A stretch of 64,000 nt of DNA, taken from NCBI GenBank assembly GCA_037178625.1, contig CM074139.1:2666001-2730000 (forward strand), in the 5' to 3' direction. A program made the translations under genes and the position numbers. Source of the DNA: Skeletonema tropicum. Its lineage: Eukaryota; Bacillariophyta; Thalassiosirophyceae; Thalassiosirales; Thalassiosiraceae. Below the pieces are notes generated by a model. It was not told where the DNA came from and made no database searches. It was given only the letters and a program-made list of their open reading frames with translations. This document shows, one piece after another, positions 42,749-52,421 of the stretch (position 1 is its first letter; each line of letters opens with the position of its first letter).

Positions 42749-43589
42749 AATATGAAGGGTGTTGACGTTACCATGGTGGAAGACGCCTTTGCAACGAAAC
42801 TAGCGGGGGGAACGTGTATACCGTATGAGGACATGTTTGGGGATGACGCTGGTTATTTCTTACATTTGATGGCAAAGTGGCGCAGATCGCGTGCTCACAA
42901 TCGAGGAATGCCTCCCTTTTCAACAGCGTTGAGGGGGGCACGCCGACTGAAAAATTTGACATAAACGATGATACTGAATTATGGGCAAACAGTAAACGTT
43001 GTCTTAAACAATTTCTAAAGAATAGGAAGATGGAGGAAGACAAGAAGAAACGTAGACAGAGTGAAAGAGATGCGGGAAAGATAAAATGTTCGATGGGGAG
43101 TATTTCTGCTTGTGCCGAAGGAACATCACAAGCACCAACCGTAACTACTACTAAAAAAGTTGCATCTCGTCCGTCTTCTGCTAGTGGTTACACACCGAGT
43201 ACAAAGAAGCAGAGGGGAGATGAAGACGACGATGATGATGATGACCCAGCAATGAGAAGGTTATTTCCGGGTAATTGCAACACAGCAACAACAGTCAGAA
43301 CAACAACTGGAATCGATTCTCTTTGATGGGGACGTTTTGAAAGAAGATGCGGCAAACGTCATGCTCGGTAAACTCAAAACTAGATTTGATAACAAAAAGA
43401 AACTAGAAGGACATGAACAGAGGATTGCCGGGGGGTTGTTGAAAGTGGAAAGGGGTAAAGCCAAGTCTGGAGTAATTCAAGAGGTATTACTTGGATCATT
43501 CCCTGGTCATAAAAAGGAAAAGTATGTTCGTGTGACAAAGACAAATAAACGCAGGAAGCCGAAAGAACGGTCTAGTTCAAGCGCATTGC

Positions 43590-43625
<36 letters not shown>

Positions 43626-43953
43626 TCACATCGGCAGAGTTGATGCCTTTTGAGAAAGAGATGAACGAGAATCCTCTACTTCGGCTTCCCATGATGGAAG
43701 AAGAAGAAGACGACGAGGAGGAATTCGATACTGATGAAGAGGACGAGAGCTACGAAGAAATGGATACAATGATAGTCGCATGGATGGTGTCCTCACTGCT
43801 CTGGATTCGATCGGTTCATTGGTAAGAAGTCGCTACAGCTTCATTGCAAAGAACTTCACAACACAGAAATCGAAGCCGAACACGATGTCATTCCAGGTGA
43901 AGGAGGATTACGATAGCGCCAGATTAATGCATCTAAATAATGAGAGGAGCTAA
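42749..43953 (+). pseudogene. Acidic/basic hypothetical protein gene with three frame changes
   Basis: Coding potential runs continuously from ATG 42749 (MKGVDVTMVEDAFATKL) to a stop near 43953 but switches frame near 42937 (in a run of six G), near 43270 (in GGG) and near 43770. Each switch lies where one frame stops making sense and the next begins, e.g. ALRG to GTPTEKFDINDD, and LFPG to VIATQQQQSEQQLESILFDG. The protein would be about 400 residues: a helical N-terminal region, Lys/Arg-rich segments, runs of Asp and Glu, and a C-terminal SIGSLVRSRYSFIAKNF. No known domain. It is a pseudogene, or an intact gene with homopolymer sequencing errors. Confidence 0.4.
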
Positions 43954-44029
43954 GTCGTTCGTTCTGTCGGTCGGTCGGTCGTTCTGTCGTTCTGTCCGGG
44001 CCCTTTGGCGTGTCCTTTGGCCTTCACGG

Positions 44030-44317
44030 GCATTTTCGATCGACTCTTTCTTTGATTGGCTTGATTTGACCCCTTGCCCCCCCCCGTTTTTAGAGTTTTC
44101 GATTGACTCTTTCTTTGATTGCCTTAGATTTGAATGTTCAGGGGGGGACACCCCCCCTTGCCCCCCCGTGTTTAGAATTTTCGATTGACTCTTTCTTTGA
44201 TTGGCTTAGATTTGATTGTTCAGGGGGGACACCCCCCCTTGCCCCCCCCGTGTTTAGAATTTTCGATTGACTCTTTCTTTGATTGGCTTAGATTTGATTG
44301 TTCAGGGGGGGACACAC
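44030..44317 (+). repeat. 82-bp minisatellite, about 3.5 units
   Basis: GATTGACTCTTTCTTTGATT occurs at 44101, 44183 and 44265 (82-bp spacing), with a shortened first unit at 44038. Each unit ends in a G-run and C-run pair (CAGGGGGGGACACCCCCCC). Just upstream at 43966-43995 is a TCGG/TTCTG microsatellite. Confidence 0.9.
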
Positions 44318-44328
44318 GGAAGAGGCAA

Positions 44329-44544
44329 ATGGACCTACTCGGATTCGGTGAATGGAAGAGAGGAAAGAAGTGTGGTCAGTTTGAAAACATTTATATTGTC
44401 AGGGTCGAGGTCAGCGAGCAAGTCTACTACGAGAACGATGAAGTCAAATCGGACTCAAACGTGAAGCGTGAAGCACTGGATGCAGACACCGATAATGAAG
44501 ATGCCCCACCGAGCAAGCGCCGTAACATTTGCGTTACTAGGTAA
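44329..44544 (+). CDS. Short ORF with NLS-like end
   Basis: 71 codons from ATG 44329, directly after the minisatellite. It ends in an acidic then basic stretch (DADTDNEDAPPSKRRN). It could be an exon of the broken gene upstream or a chance frame. No family recognised. Confidence 0.25.
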   Translation: MDLLGFGEWKRGKKCGQFENIYIVRVEVSEQVYYENDEVKSDSNVKREALDADTDNEDAPPSKRRNICVTR

Positions 44545-45333
44545 GAAGATGAGGCAGAAAGGAAGAATGTGTTTTAAGTAATTCGGACATGATACTCTTA
44601 CATTGTACAACAAGGCTCTCACTTCTAACGTCAATTACATCACCACTTTCACCAACATTAAGAAGGAATCCGAGAGTGGGTACTAACTCTGCCAAATCAT
44701 ACTAACAGTCCTGTAGAATATTATTTCACCAAATGATTTACGTCTCGCTCTAATTTCTTCCTACCTGTCTTCAATCGTTTCCACACGTTCACATTAAACC
44801 TCTTCATAGATAATCCCTCTCACATAAATCAATATTCTCCCAACCGTTTCTCAGTAATCACTACACAGCATTCGTAGAAGGCAATGTACAACCTTTATTA
44901 CATAATTATTAAAGTGTTACATAACGTACTATTTGAATACTGCTATGTATATAAGTAGACACAATCAATATCGTAGTAGATAGCCGGTGCCTCCTCTCTT
45001 ATTTAGAAAACCCGCGCAGCGGCTAGACGAGCGTCAGCGAGGCTAGTAATACATAATGGAGCGAAATAGAGTATTTATTTGAGTTGACATGACATCATTG
45101 ACTCGGTACGGAGTTAGTAATCAGAAAGAAGCTTCGTGTAGAGGAGCTGCAGACGTAAAAAAAATGAAAAATAAAATCAAAATTTAAAATCTCAAAACTC
45201 TCGAACGAAGCTCGAATGTTGTCGGGTTGGGAAACCGTATGAGCTATATTGAGCTCTGTCCTCTCGAACTGATATCACTCAGTGTTCATTTCTTGTCTAT
45301 TTTGAAAGCAACTCCAGAGTGGTGTTTGATATC
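44545..45333. other. Intergenic, no supported gene
   Basis: AT-rich DNA leading to the broken MATH-BTB copy. Nothing recognised. Confidence 0.4.
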
Positions 45334-46084
45334 ATGTTGAGCGGATGCCGAATCGAAAACGCCAGAGTGTCCGTAGGATGCAATCTTCCATCTTCAACTG
45401 TAAGCGGCGAGGAGTGGAAGACGTTTCAATTCCACTTTCATGACTTCGCTAAACTCAGTGTCAAGAAGAATCATTTCGTTACATCGCCAGTATTCACCTG
45501 CAACGGACGTCAGTGGGAGCTTTGTGTCTACCCTGGTGGCAACTGTGAAGCGGCGGAAGGACAAGTGTCAGCTTTCATGGGCGCGCATCATAGCCAGATT
45601 GAATATGAAGGTAGTTGATAGGCTTGGAAAAGCAAAGGTAGCCGTTACGTCATCGAAGCTACGAATCTTTGGTAACGACTGGGGCTTGCCCGATTTCATC
45701 TCTCACTCTCACTCTGACATCTTGGATAAATCCGAAAATATTCTGGATAGCAATGGCACGTTGACCGTCGTTGTTTCTATAGAAGAGGAACCGACAACTG
45801 TATATGTTCCCCCAAATCCCTATCTCAAGATGATGAAAGGATTGTTCAATGATGAGACAACTGCCGATTTTTGCTTTAAAGTCAGCAGCGTTGACAAGAA
45901 AGAGGGGGAGAGAGAAAAGTCAGAGTCATCGGTTTCTTTGCACGCCCACCGCTTGATTCTTGAGAAATGCGCCCCCATGCTTGCTGCCATATGTTAATCA
46001 AATAATGATGATGGTGTAGTAGTAACAGCCTCAGTCAATGATGTCAAAGCAGAAATTTTCCATTACTTGCTTTCCTATGTGTAA
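45334..46084 (+). pseudogene. MATH-BTB pseudogene, copy 4 (frameshift, stops, 3' half lost)
   Basis: Starts MLSGCRIENARVSV. The MATH part (EEWKTFQFHFHDF; SPVFTCNGRQWELCVYPGG) reads in one frame to about 45590, then continues in the next (MKVVDRLGKAKVAV; DILDKSENILDSNGTLTVVVS). BTB follows (TADFCFKVSS; LHAHRLILEKCAPMLAAIC) and stops at 45995-45997. A last recognisable piece (DVKAEIFHYLLSYV) ends at another stop (46082-46084). The BACK-like and SAP parts are gone. Words resembling the tails of genes 1 and 2 (ACCTGCCTCGCACGATGTT at 46407) remain further downstream, so it belongs to the same duplicated family. Confidence 0.85.
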
Positions 46085-46855
46085 TCAATTATTCGTTGAT
46101 CGAATAAAGCGACGCTGCCCGCTTAGCAATGAAACGGCTAGCAATGCGAAAGAAAGAATTATAGCTTTTAATAGCAACATAGAGTATTGTAGATGAATCT
46201 GCCGCCAAGCCCATAGGCTGCCTATCGCAGGCATGGGGAGGCGCTCGAAAATCGATGATGCCTGATCCTGACTTCCTGCGGTTACCGCCTCTCTTTCAGC
46301 TGGCGTGTAGGCGCCTACGCTGCTTATCTCTTCTCTCTTCTAGCACAATTAGGGCTCTCTCGTTAGTTGGTCGTTCAACAATGCATGGGTGGAGTACAAC
46401 AATGTACCTGCCTCGCACGATGTTCTACAGTGTCCTCAACGTCTTTGCAATGTTTCAGCGTCCTAAGTACCTCCTACCACGGAAATACTTACAGTAAGTA
46501 GGTTAGCATATATTTTTATAGGTAGCAAAGAGACTTTCATGTCGAAACACAGAAACGTGTGACTGCGTCAGTCCCACTCTAGACAAAAAAGCAAGTTCAA
46601 TACATTTCTACACGTTGGAATCTCATACTTATGTAAGTACGTACGAATCACATGACACAAGATCTCACCCACATGCAAGAGCAACGTGGGCACTCTTGCT
46701 TTTCAGCATTCAGCATGCCGATGCCTCGTCGGTCTGAGATTGATGCAATAAGTTGCTCTCATAAATTCGATACTAAATCGATATCGGCACAAACAGACAT
46801 CATCAATCTACGCACCACAACAAATAACTTCTTTACAGCATTCAATCTAACAAAC
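46085..46855. other. Intergenic; remnant of MATH-BTB downstream sequence
   Basis: Contains the ACCTGCCTCGCACGATG word shared with 32447 and 35093. The final about 200 bp would be the promoter/5'UTR of the protease gene. Confidence 0.4.
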
Positions 46856-48208
46856 ATGATGTCATCACGAGCATTGATCCTCCTCCTATCTATGACAGCA
46901 GCATCCGCTGGAACTCTACGCAACGCCAAGAGAGATCTCAGAACCCGTATCATCGGCGGTGATAAGGCAGTTGAAGACCGATATGCCTACGCAGTCTCAC
47001 TATTCGATAGCTACGGTCACTTCTGTGGTGGCTCTCTCATTGCAGAGGATGTCGTACTCTCGGCAGCCCACTGCGATAGCCACGGCCAAGGCAATTACAA
47101 CGCAGTGGTCGGACGCCACGCTCACAATGACAGTGATGGGCAAGAGTTCAGCGTCAAGAAGGCTTTACCTCATCCCGACTACGATGATGTCACTACCGAC
47201 AACGACTTCATGCTCATCTTCTTGAACGAATCTGCAACAAGCAACGAATTTGTCAGGCTCAACACCGATGAAGCCACGCCAGAAATAGGTGCCGCTGTCA
47301 CTGTCATGGGGTGGGGCGATATCGATCCCAGTGATGAACAGGAGTTGAGTAGCGAGCTGATGGAAGTAGACGTGAATGTCATCACAAATGAAGAGTGTGA
47401 GAAGAGTGATGGAGATTTTGGAAGCTACGAAGATCAAATCACGAGCAACATGTTATGTGCTAGAGAAGAAGGAGGTGGCGAAGACAGCTGTCAAGGAGAT
47501 TCCGGGGGACCCCTCGTCATTAGGGGTGCCAAAGCATCCGAAGATGTGCAAGTAGGAGTGGTCTCATGGGGTATTGGCTGCGCAAGTAAAGATTATCCAG
47601 GTGTGTATGCAAGGATTTCTGCTCAATTTGAATGGATCAAATCTGAGGTGTGCAAAGGTTCAAAGAATCCACCTTCCTCATTTGGCTGTGAAGACATAGA
47701 GAACAGCATCACACAAAATACTGATGCTGCTGACAGCACCGCTACTACTACCACCAGCGGTGGATGGAACATCATTGTCACAGAAGAGTTCAAGGGTGGA
47801 TATGGAATCTTCACTGCAGACTCCAAGAGCAACCGGGCGATCCAATACAACAGTGCGAAGGGCAAAGCAGGTGTCATCCGCATGAGTTCCGATGGAACAT
47901 CAACTCTCAAGTCCAGTCAGATCAGTGTTGCCAATTCAGAGAGCAAGTTCAAGGTTTCAATCGATCTATATGCAGTGAACCTAAGTCACGATGACAACAT
48001 CTGCATTGACTATCAAACTAGTACTTCCCACGGCGAGAAATGTTGGAAGGCAATGCATGACTTTCCCCTCTCACAGTGGGAGACCAAGACGTTCGAGTTT
48101 GACGCAGAAGATACAGAATCTTTGAGAATTCGGTTACGAGTGGATGCAACAAGTGAAAGTGGTGATATCCTCATTTCTAGAGTCGATGTTGAAGGTAGTT
48201 CGGCGTAG
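46856..48208 (+). CDS. Secreted trypsin-like serine protease (family S1) with C-terminal beta-domain
   Basis: 450 residues from ATG 46856; a longer upstream in-frame extension lacks signal character. Residues 1-18 are a signal peptide (RALILLLSMTAASA). A short propeptide ends at R31 before the mature IIGG (32-35). Catalytic triad: H72 (SAAHC), D117 and S216 (GDSGGP). D210, six residues before the serine, and the SWGIGC segment indicate cleavage after Arg/Lys. After about residue 300 comes a Ser/Thr linker and a domain of about 150 residues (WNIIVTEEFKGGYGIF... CIDYQTS.. W..KTFEF) of the beta-sandwich type seen at the end of other secreted stramenopile proteins. Probably extracellular digestion or processing; no intron. 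Confidence 0.93.
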   Translation: MMSSRALILLLSMTAASAGTLRNAKRDLRTRIIGGDKAVEDRYAYAVSLFDSYGHFCGGSLIAEDVVLSAAHCDSHGQGNYNAVVGRHAHNDSDGQEFSVKKALPHPDYDDVTTDNDFMLIFLNESATSNEFVRLNTDEATPEIGAAVTVMGWGDIDPSDEQELSSELMEVDVNVITNEECEKSDGDFGSYEDQITSNMLCAREEGGGEDSCQGDSGGPLVIRGAKASEDVQVGVVSWGIGCASKDYPGVYARISAQFEWIKSEVCKGSKNPPSSFGCEDIENSITQNTDAADSTATTTTSGGWNIIVTEEFKGGYGIFTADSKSNRAIQYNSAKGKAGVIRMSSDGTSTLKSSQISVANSESKFKVSIDLYAVNLSHDDNICIDYQTSTSHGEKCWKAMHDFPLSQWETKTFEFDAEDTESLRIRLRVDATSESGDILISRVDVEGSSA

Positions 48209-50005
48209 ATTTGAATGGGATTGCAACGATAGTAGACGAGAATAGAATATACAATAATGTGATAGTAATAGACTTCATAGCTAAAAGTCTTTTTTAGCAA
48301 GAGGAGGGCAGAGTATGAATTAAGTTTTATCTTTCGAGATATAATAGCATACAACATCACTTAGGGTTAGTATACAACATCACTTTCCTGCATTCACTGA
48401 AAAAGTGCCATTGAATATCGGCCAATCTATGGTGCTGACATGAGTGCGGTTCCCATGCACTGATAGAAATCTGTACTCTCTCCATTTCTGTTCTGCCCAT
48501 TACCGGTGCTAGAGTAATCAGCAGTACAGAATCCTCATTTCACTTGTTACACGGCAATCTCTCATGGAGTACTTCTTCAAGAAAGACCTCGCTCTTCCCT
48601 GTAGGTCAATGATGACCTGTTTTTTACAAGCATGGATGCCAATGCTAATCCATCATCCGTCCATTCCAACTCATTCCAACCAATGCAATTAATGCGATGA
48701 AGAGAAGAGTATGACTTGATGTCAATATTTGATCCGCTTTTACTTACATTACAGATATTGACTCGATCTCTTCCCAAACCCCATGCATCCCAAATTAAAA
48801 ACTAAGGGGCTGTCCGAGCAAACCTAATCGTGCGTACGATTTCGCTTTTCCTAGGTTAAATCGATACCCCTACGTACGATCGTGCAGTTCTCGGATTTTA
48901 CTAAGTTTCAACAAAAACAAAATCATGCGTACGATTGCACGATCATGCAGAAAGCCAACTCGATTTCTGCATGATCGTACGCTCAACAGCACATCAAAAA
49001 AAAAGATGCCATGACAATGGCACCCCAAGTAAGGCCGCCTATCTCAGTCCATGACTATATTTCACAAGGTATCGATGGCCTATCTCTTAGAAGACATATA
49101 TGGCGACGTATTCGCAGCAGGGTGGCGTTTCGGCTGCTGTAGGGGCGGTGATAATATCATTGTAATCCACTTCATTGAGATTTGAAATTAAAACAACCAC
49201 CTTCCCTGCACCCATAGAAGAAGATAAACAATAATATGCACTACCCCTCCGCTACCCGTCGCTGATGATGATATGTAGTGAGAATCCGGCTGCTCGGAGT
49301 GACCATTCAAGCCCCCCCACACCTCCAAAACACCAAGAACACAAGATGTGCACAAGATGGCAAAAATAATACGATACTCAGACACAACAGTAAGCCTGTA
49401 GACGGCGGATCGAGCGGCTGTAAAGAAGGGAACTTATCAATATTATTATATATAAGAAGTGGCGGCTATTTATTGTCCAAAATATTACAATAGGGTGGAT
49501 AAAAATAGCAACATCATAGACAGAAATGATATTTATGTAGCATGTATTAGTCATTTATTTATGCGGTGTAGGCAGTAGTAATAATAATACCCTGCGGCTG
49601 AATCGTTGTATAAGGTGTTGCCTGCGATATAATTCACTGGATATTACTATTGGTAGGGTTTGGGCAACGTGGTGGCTATGAGAGTAGCGGCTATCATGGT
49701 CGATACGGATTGTCGAATCCGGCCGTTGTCGTAAGGAAAAAAACGTGCAGAACGTGCAGTTGCTCGGACAGCGCTGCATGTTTTTTTGTAGCGGCTATCA
49801 AAATGATACGTACGATGCAATTTTGCTCGGACCGCACCTAACAAAAACCAACAATCAACCATGAAATCGACGCAATAAGTAGTAGTAGTGTCAGTGTGGT
49901 GGATACAAATAATATAAAGCACCCTCAGCAAGTCACCACCCACCATCAGTACCTTTCCGCTCTATCCCTCATTCATCCAGTATTACGCGACCAGCAGCTC
50001 GAAAA
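48209..50005. other. Intergenic with a possible ~1-kb TIR element
   Basis: GCTGTCCGAGCAA at 48809-48821 is inverted as TTGCTCGGACAGC at 49760-49772, and a related TTGCTCGGACCGCACC lies at 49823-49838. Both ends also hold CGTACGAT words. This could be a diverged MITE; no target duplication found. No gene in the interval. Confidence 0.4.
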
Positions 50006-52234
50006 ATGGCCCAATATTTCATCATCTCAATTTGTCACATCATCATGCTCTTCACATCATCATCATCCGCCATATTATCATCTCGATCATTATTTGCAAA
50101 AGGGACAATCATTCACAGAGCAGCAATATCCTCTTACATACCTGTCAATAATCATCATCAAAGGCCACTTGCTGTGAGGAGACGAGTTGTTCCAAGTATT
50201 TTCCATCACAAAAGATGCACACTGCACACATCATCATCCTCCACAAAGTTATTGGCAATCTCTCACGATTATGATGATGACTATGGAGTAATAGAAGACT
50301 ATTCCATCAACGATGATATAATAGTTGACGAAGAATCCATTGAAGATATTGTCCACTCATCCAGCACATCCACAACACTTCTTGACCACCCAAGTAATAA
50401 TGAAGATGAATCAAACACATCACAGCCTCAAATGTCAAAAGAAGAACAGATCGCACAACTACGAACTCAACTCAAACAATACCGCATCAATCAATCCCAA
50501 CCAATCAAAAAGCCAGCCTATACTATATTCACCAATGCAGCATTAGATGGGATATGTGACCTACTCCCCACATCACACGAGGAGTTATTGGAGGTCAAGG
50601 GGATAGGGAAGAAAAAGTTGGAGTTGTACGGGGATGATATTTTGGGGATTGTACAGCAATGCTTTGATGGTGATGTCTTGCCTTCTGACCGTAGTAGTAG
50701 TGGTAGTGAACTGTCCAAGTCGAAAAGTAATATACCGAAGCCAACACCAATCACATTGCAATCTCTAACAATCGAACAACGTCTTGCGGCAGAACGTGTA
50801 TTGGATCCAGTAAACCCATCCAATGTGTTTATATCGGGTGCTGCGGGGACGGGGAAGAGTCATGTTTCCAAGTATATTATCCAAATGTTGCTTGGTGGGG
50901 TTGATAGTGAAGATGATGATGTCAATGATGTCGATGCGGCAATTGATAACAACAATGATAATGACGACATTCCAATATACAAAACAGTCCCAATCAAACG
51001 CAAGGTAGCCGCAGTAGCACCCACAGGAGTAGCCGCAATCAACATTGGGGGGAGTACCCTCCACTCCTTCTTTGGCATAGGTCTCGGATTAACCTCCACC
51101 AACAGCATCTCTAGCGTCATGAAGAAGGTTCGTGGGAACAAGGAGGCAGTTCGTCGCATTCAAGAGACAGATGTATTATTGATTGATGAGGTATCAATGC
51201 TATCATCGGATTTGTTGGAGTTATTGGATGTAGTTGCACGGGAGATACGAAGGGTGGAGGATGTGGCAATGGGTGGGATGCAGATTGTTGCAGTTGGGGA
51301 TTTTTATCAACTGCCTCCGATTGTATCGGATAGATCTTCTCGGGTAATGAATTATGGAGAGGATAATGTGGATGGGTATCGTCCATTTTGCTTCGATTCA
51401 CCTATTTGGGAGGAGTTGGGATTGCATGATAATACGTTTGAGTTGTCACAAGTGCAACGACAGGAGAGTGGATCGAAATTTGAAATGTTTCTCAATGATA
51501 TGGTCCGATTTGCCGATGTTCCGCCGAGTGTCTTGCGTGATTTTAATCGGAAGTGTTTGATTAGTGAGGAGCATCCTTTACCGGATGATGGCATCATACC
51601 AACAATGATATATACTCATAATAGGGATGTTGATTCGGAGAATGAGGCACGTCTTGCGGAATTGGAGGGAGAATTGACGTCATTCAAGGCGATGGATGAG
51701 TGGAGAGAGGCAATGCCACCTGGGACACTTGCATCGGTCAAGAAGAGCATGAAGGCTTCTGTAGCGGCAGAGTTGCCCGATGAGGTGGAATTGAAGATTG
51801 GAGCGCAAGTCATGCTGACACGGAACAAGGATTTGGATAGTGGTGCCGATCGAGGTTTGGTCAATGGTAGTCGAGGCGTCGTCCAGGACTTTCATTCCTT
51901 TGATAAGCTTCCAGTTGTTAGATTTGACAATGGTAGAGTGGAACGTATAAATAGAGTTGAGGCAGTGCGATACAATCCTGATGGTGGACCGGGTGTTTTG
52001 ATTCGGAAGCAGCTGCCGTTGAAGTTAGGATGGGCTACCACAGTGCACAAATCTCAAGGCTGTACGTTGACGAGAGCAATATTGGATATATCCAGGACTT
52101 TTGAGGCTGGTCAAGCGTATGTCTCCTTGTCACGTGTGAAGGATATTGAAGGATTGTATCTGGAGCGGCCGGTGAACATGGACAATATCCAAGTGAGTCG
52201 ACGTGTTCTTGAGTATTATCAGCGGGTAAGGTAG
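50006..52234 (+). CDS. PIF1-like DNA helicase with N-terminal HRDC domain, probably organellar
   Basis: 742 residues, single exon. The first about 80 residues are Ser/Ile/His/Arg-rich and lack acids, suiting an organelle transit peptide. An HRDC-like domain lies near 165-220 (FTNAALDGICDLLPTSHEELLEVKGIGKKKLELYG). The SF1B helicase core carries Walker A GAAGTGKS (278-285), Walker B LLIDEVSM (D394 E395), the PIF1-type VGDFYQLPP, and late motifs TTVHKSQG and AYVSLSRVKDIEGL. PIF1 helicases unwind 5'-3' and act on replication forks, G-quadruplexes and mitochondrial DNA. HRDC is normally found in RecQ helicases and helps bind DNA, so the pairing is notable. Acidic inserts (DSEDDDVNDVDAAIDNNND) follow Walker A. 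Confidence 0.92.
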   Translation: MAQYFIISICHIIMLFTSSSSAILSSRSLFAKGTIIHRAAISSYIPVNNHHQRPLAVRRRVVPSIFHHKRCTLHTSSSSTKLLAISHDYDDDYGVIEDYSINDDIIVDEESIEDIVHSSSTSTTLLDHPSNNEDESNTSQPQMSKEEQIAQLRTQLKQYRINQSQPIKKPAYTIFTNAALDGICDLLPTSHEELLEVKGIGKKKLELYGDDILGIVQQCFDGDVLPSDRSSSGSELSKSKSNIPKPTPITLQSLTIEQRLAAERVLDPVNPSNVFISGAAGTGKSHVSKYIIQMLLGGVDSEDDDVNDVDAAIDNNNDNDDIPIYKTVPIKRKVAAVAPTGVAAINIGGSTLHSFFGIGLGLTSTNSISSVMKKVRGNKEAVRRIQETDVLLIDEVSMLSSDLLELLDVVAREIRRVEDVAMGGMQIVAVGDFYQLPPIVSDRSSRVMNYGEDNVDGYRPFCFDSPIWEELGLHDNTFELSQVQRQESGSKFEMFLNDMVRFADVPPSVLRDFNRKCLISEEHPLPDDGIIPTMIYTHNRDVDSENEARLAELEGELTSFKAMDEWREAMPPGTLASVKKSMKASVAAELPDEVELKIGAQVMLTRNKDLDSGADRGLVNGSRGVVQDFHSFDKLPVVRFDNGRVERINRVEAVRYNPDGGPGVLIRKQLPLKLGWATTVHKSQGCTLTRAILDISRTFEAGQAYVSLSRVKDIEGLYLERPVNMDNIQVSRRVLEYYQRVR

Positions 52235-52421
52235 CAGCAAGTGAACTTAATGATGGGAAGAGTTTTCATGTGAGTCACTTTCGTTTCAATGAATCCAAAT
52301 TAGTCACATTTTTTAGAAAGGACGTGAGAAAGTTTCTTCCATTTTAGTCGAGCAGTGTCATGCGGGTTCGTCTATCAAGTTCATCGCCAAGCCCTGATCA
52401 TAATTCCACCTCAATAAGAAG

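Noticed and set aside
44030..44317. CRISPR-like array
   Set aside because: Units are contiguous 82-bp tandem copies without unique spacers, in a eukaryotic context.
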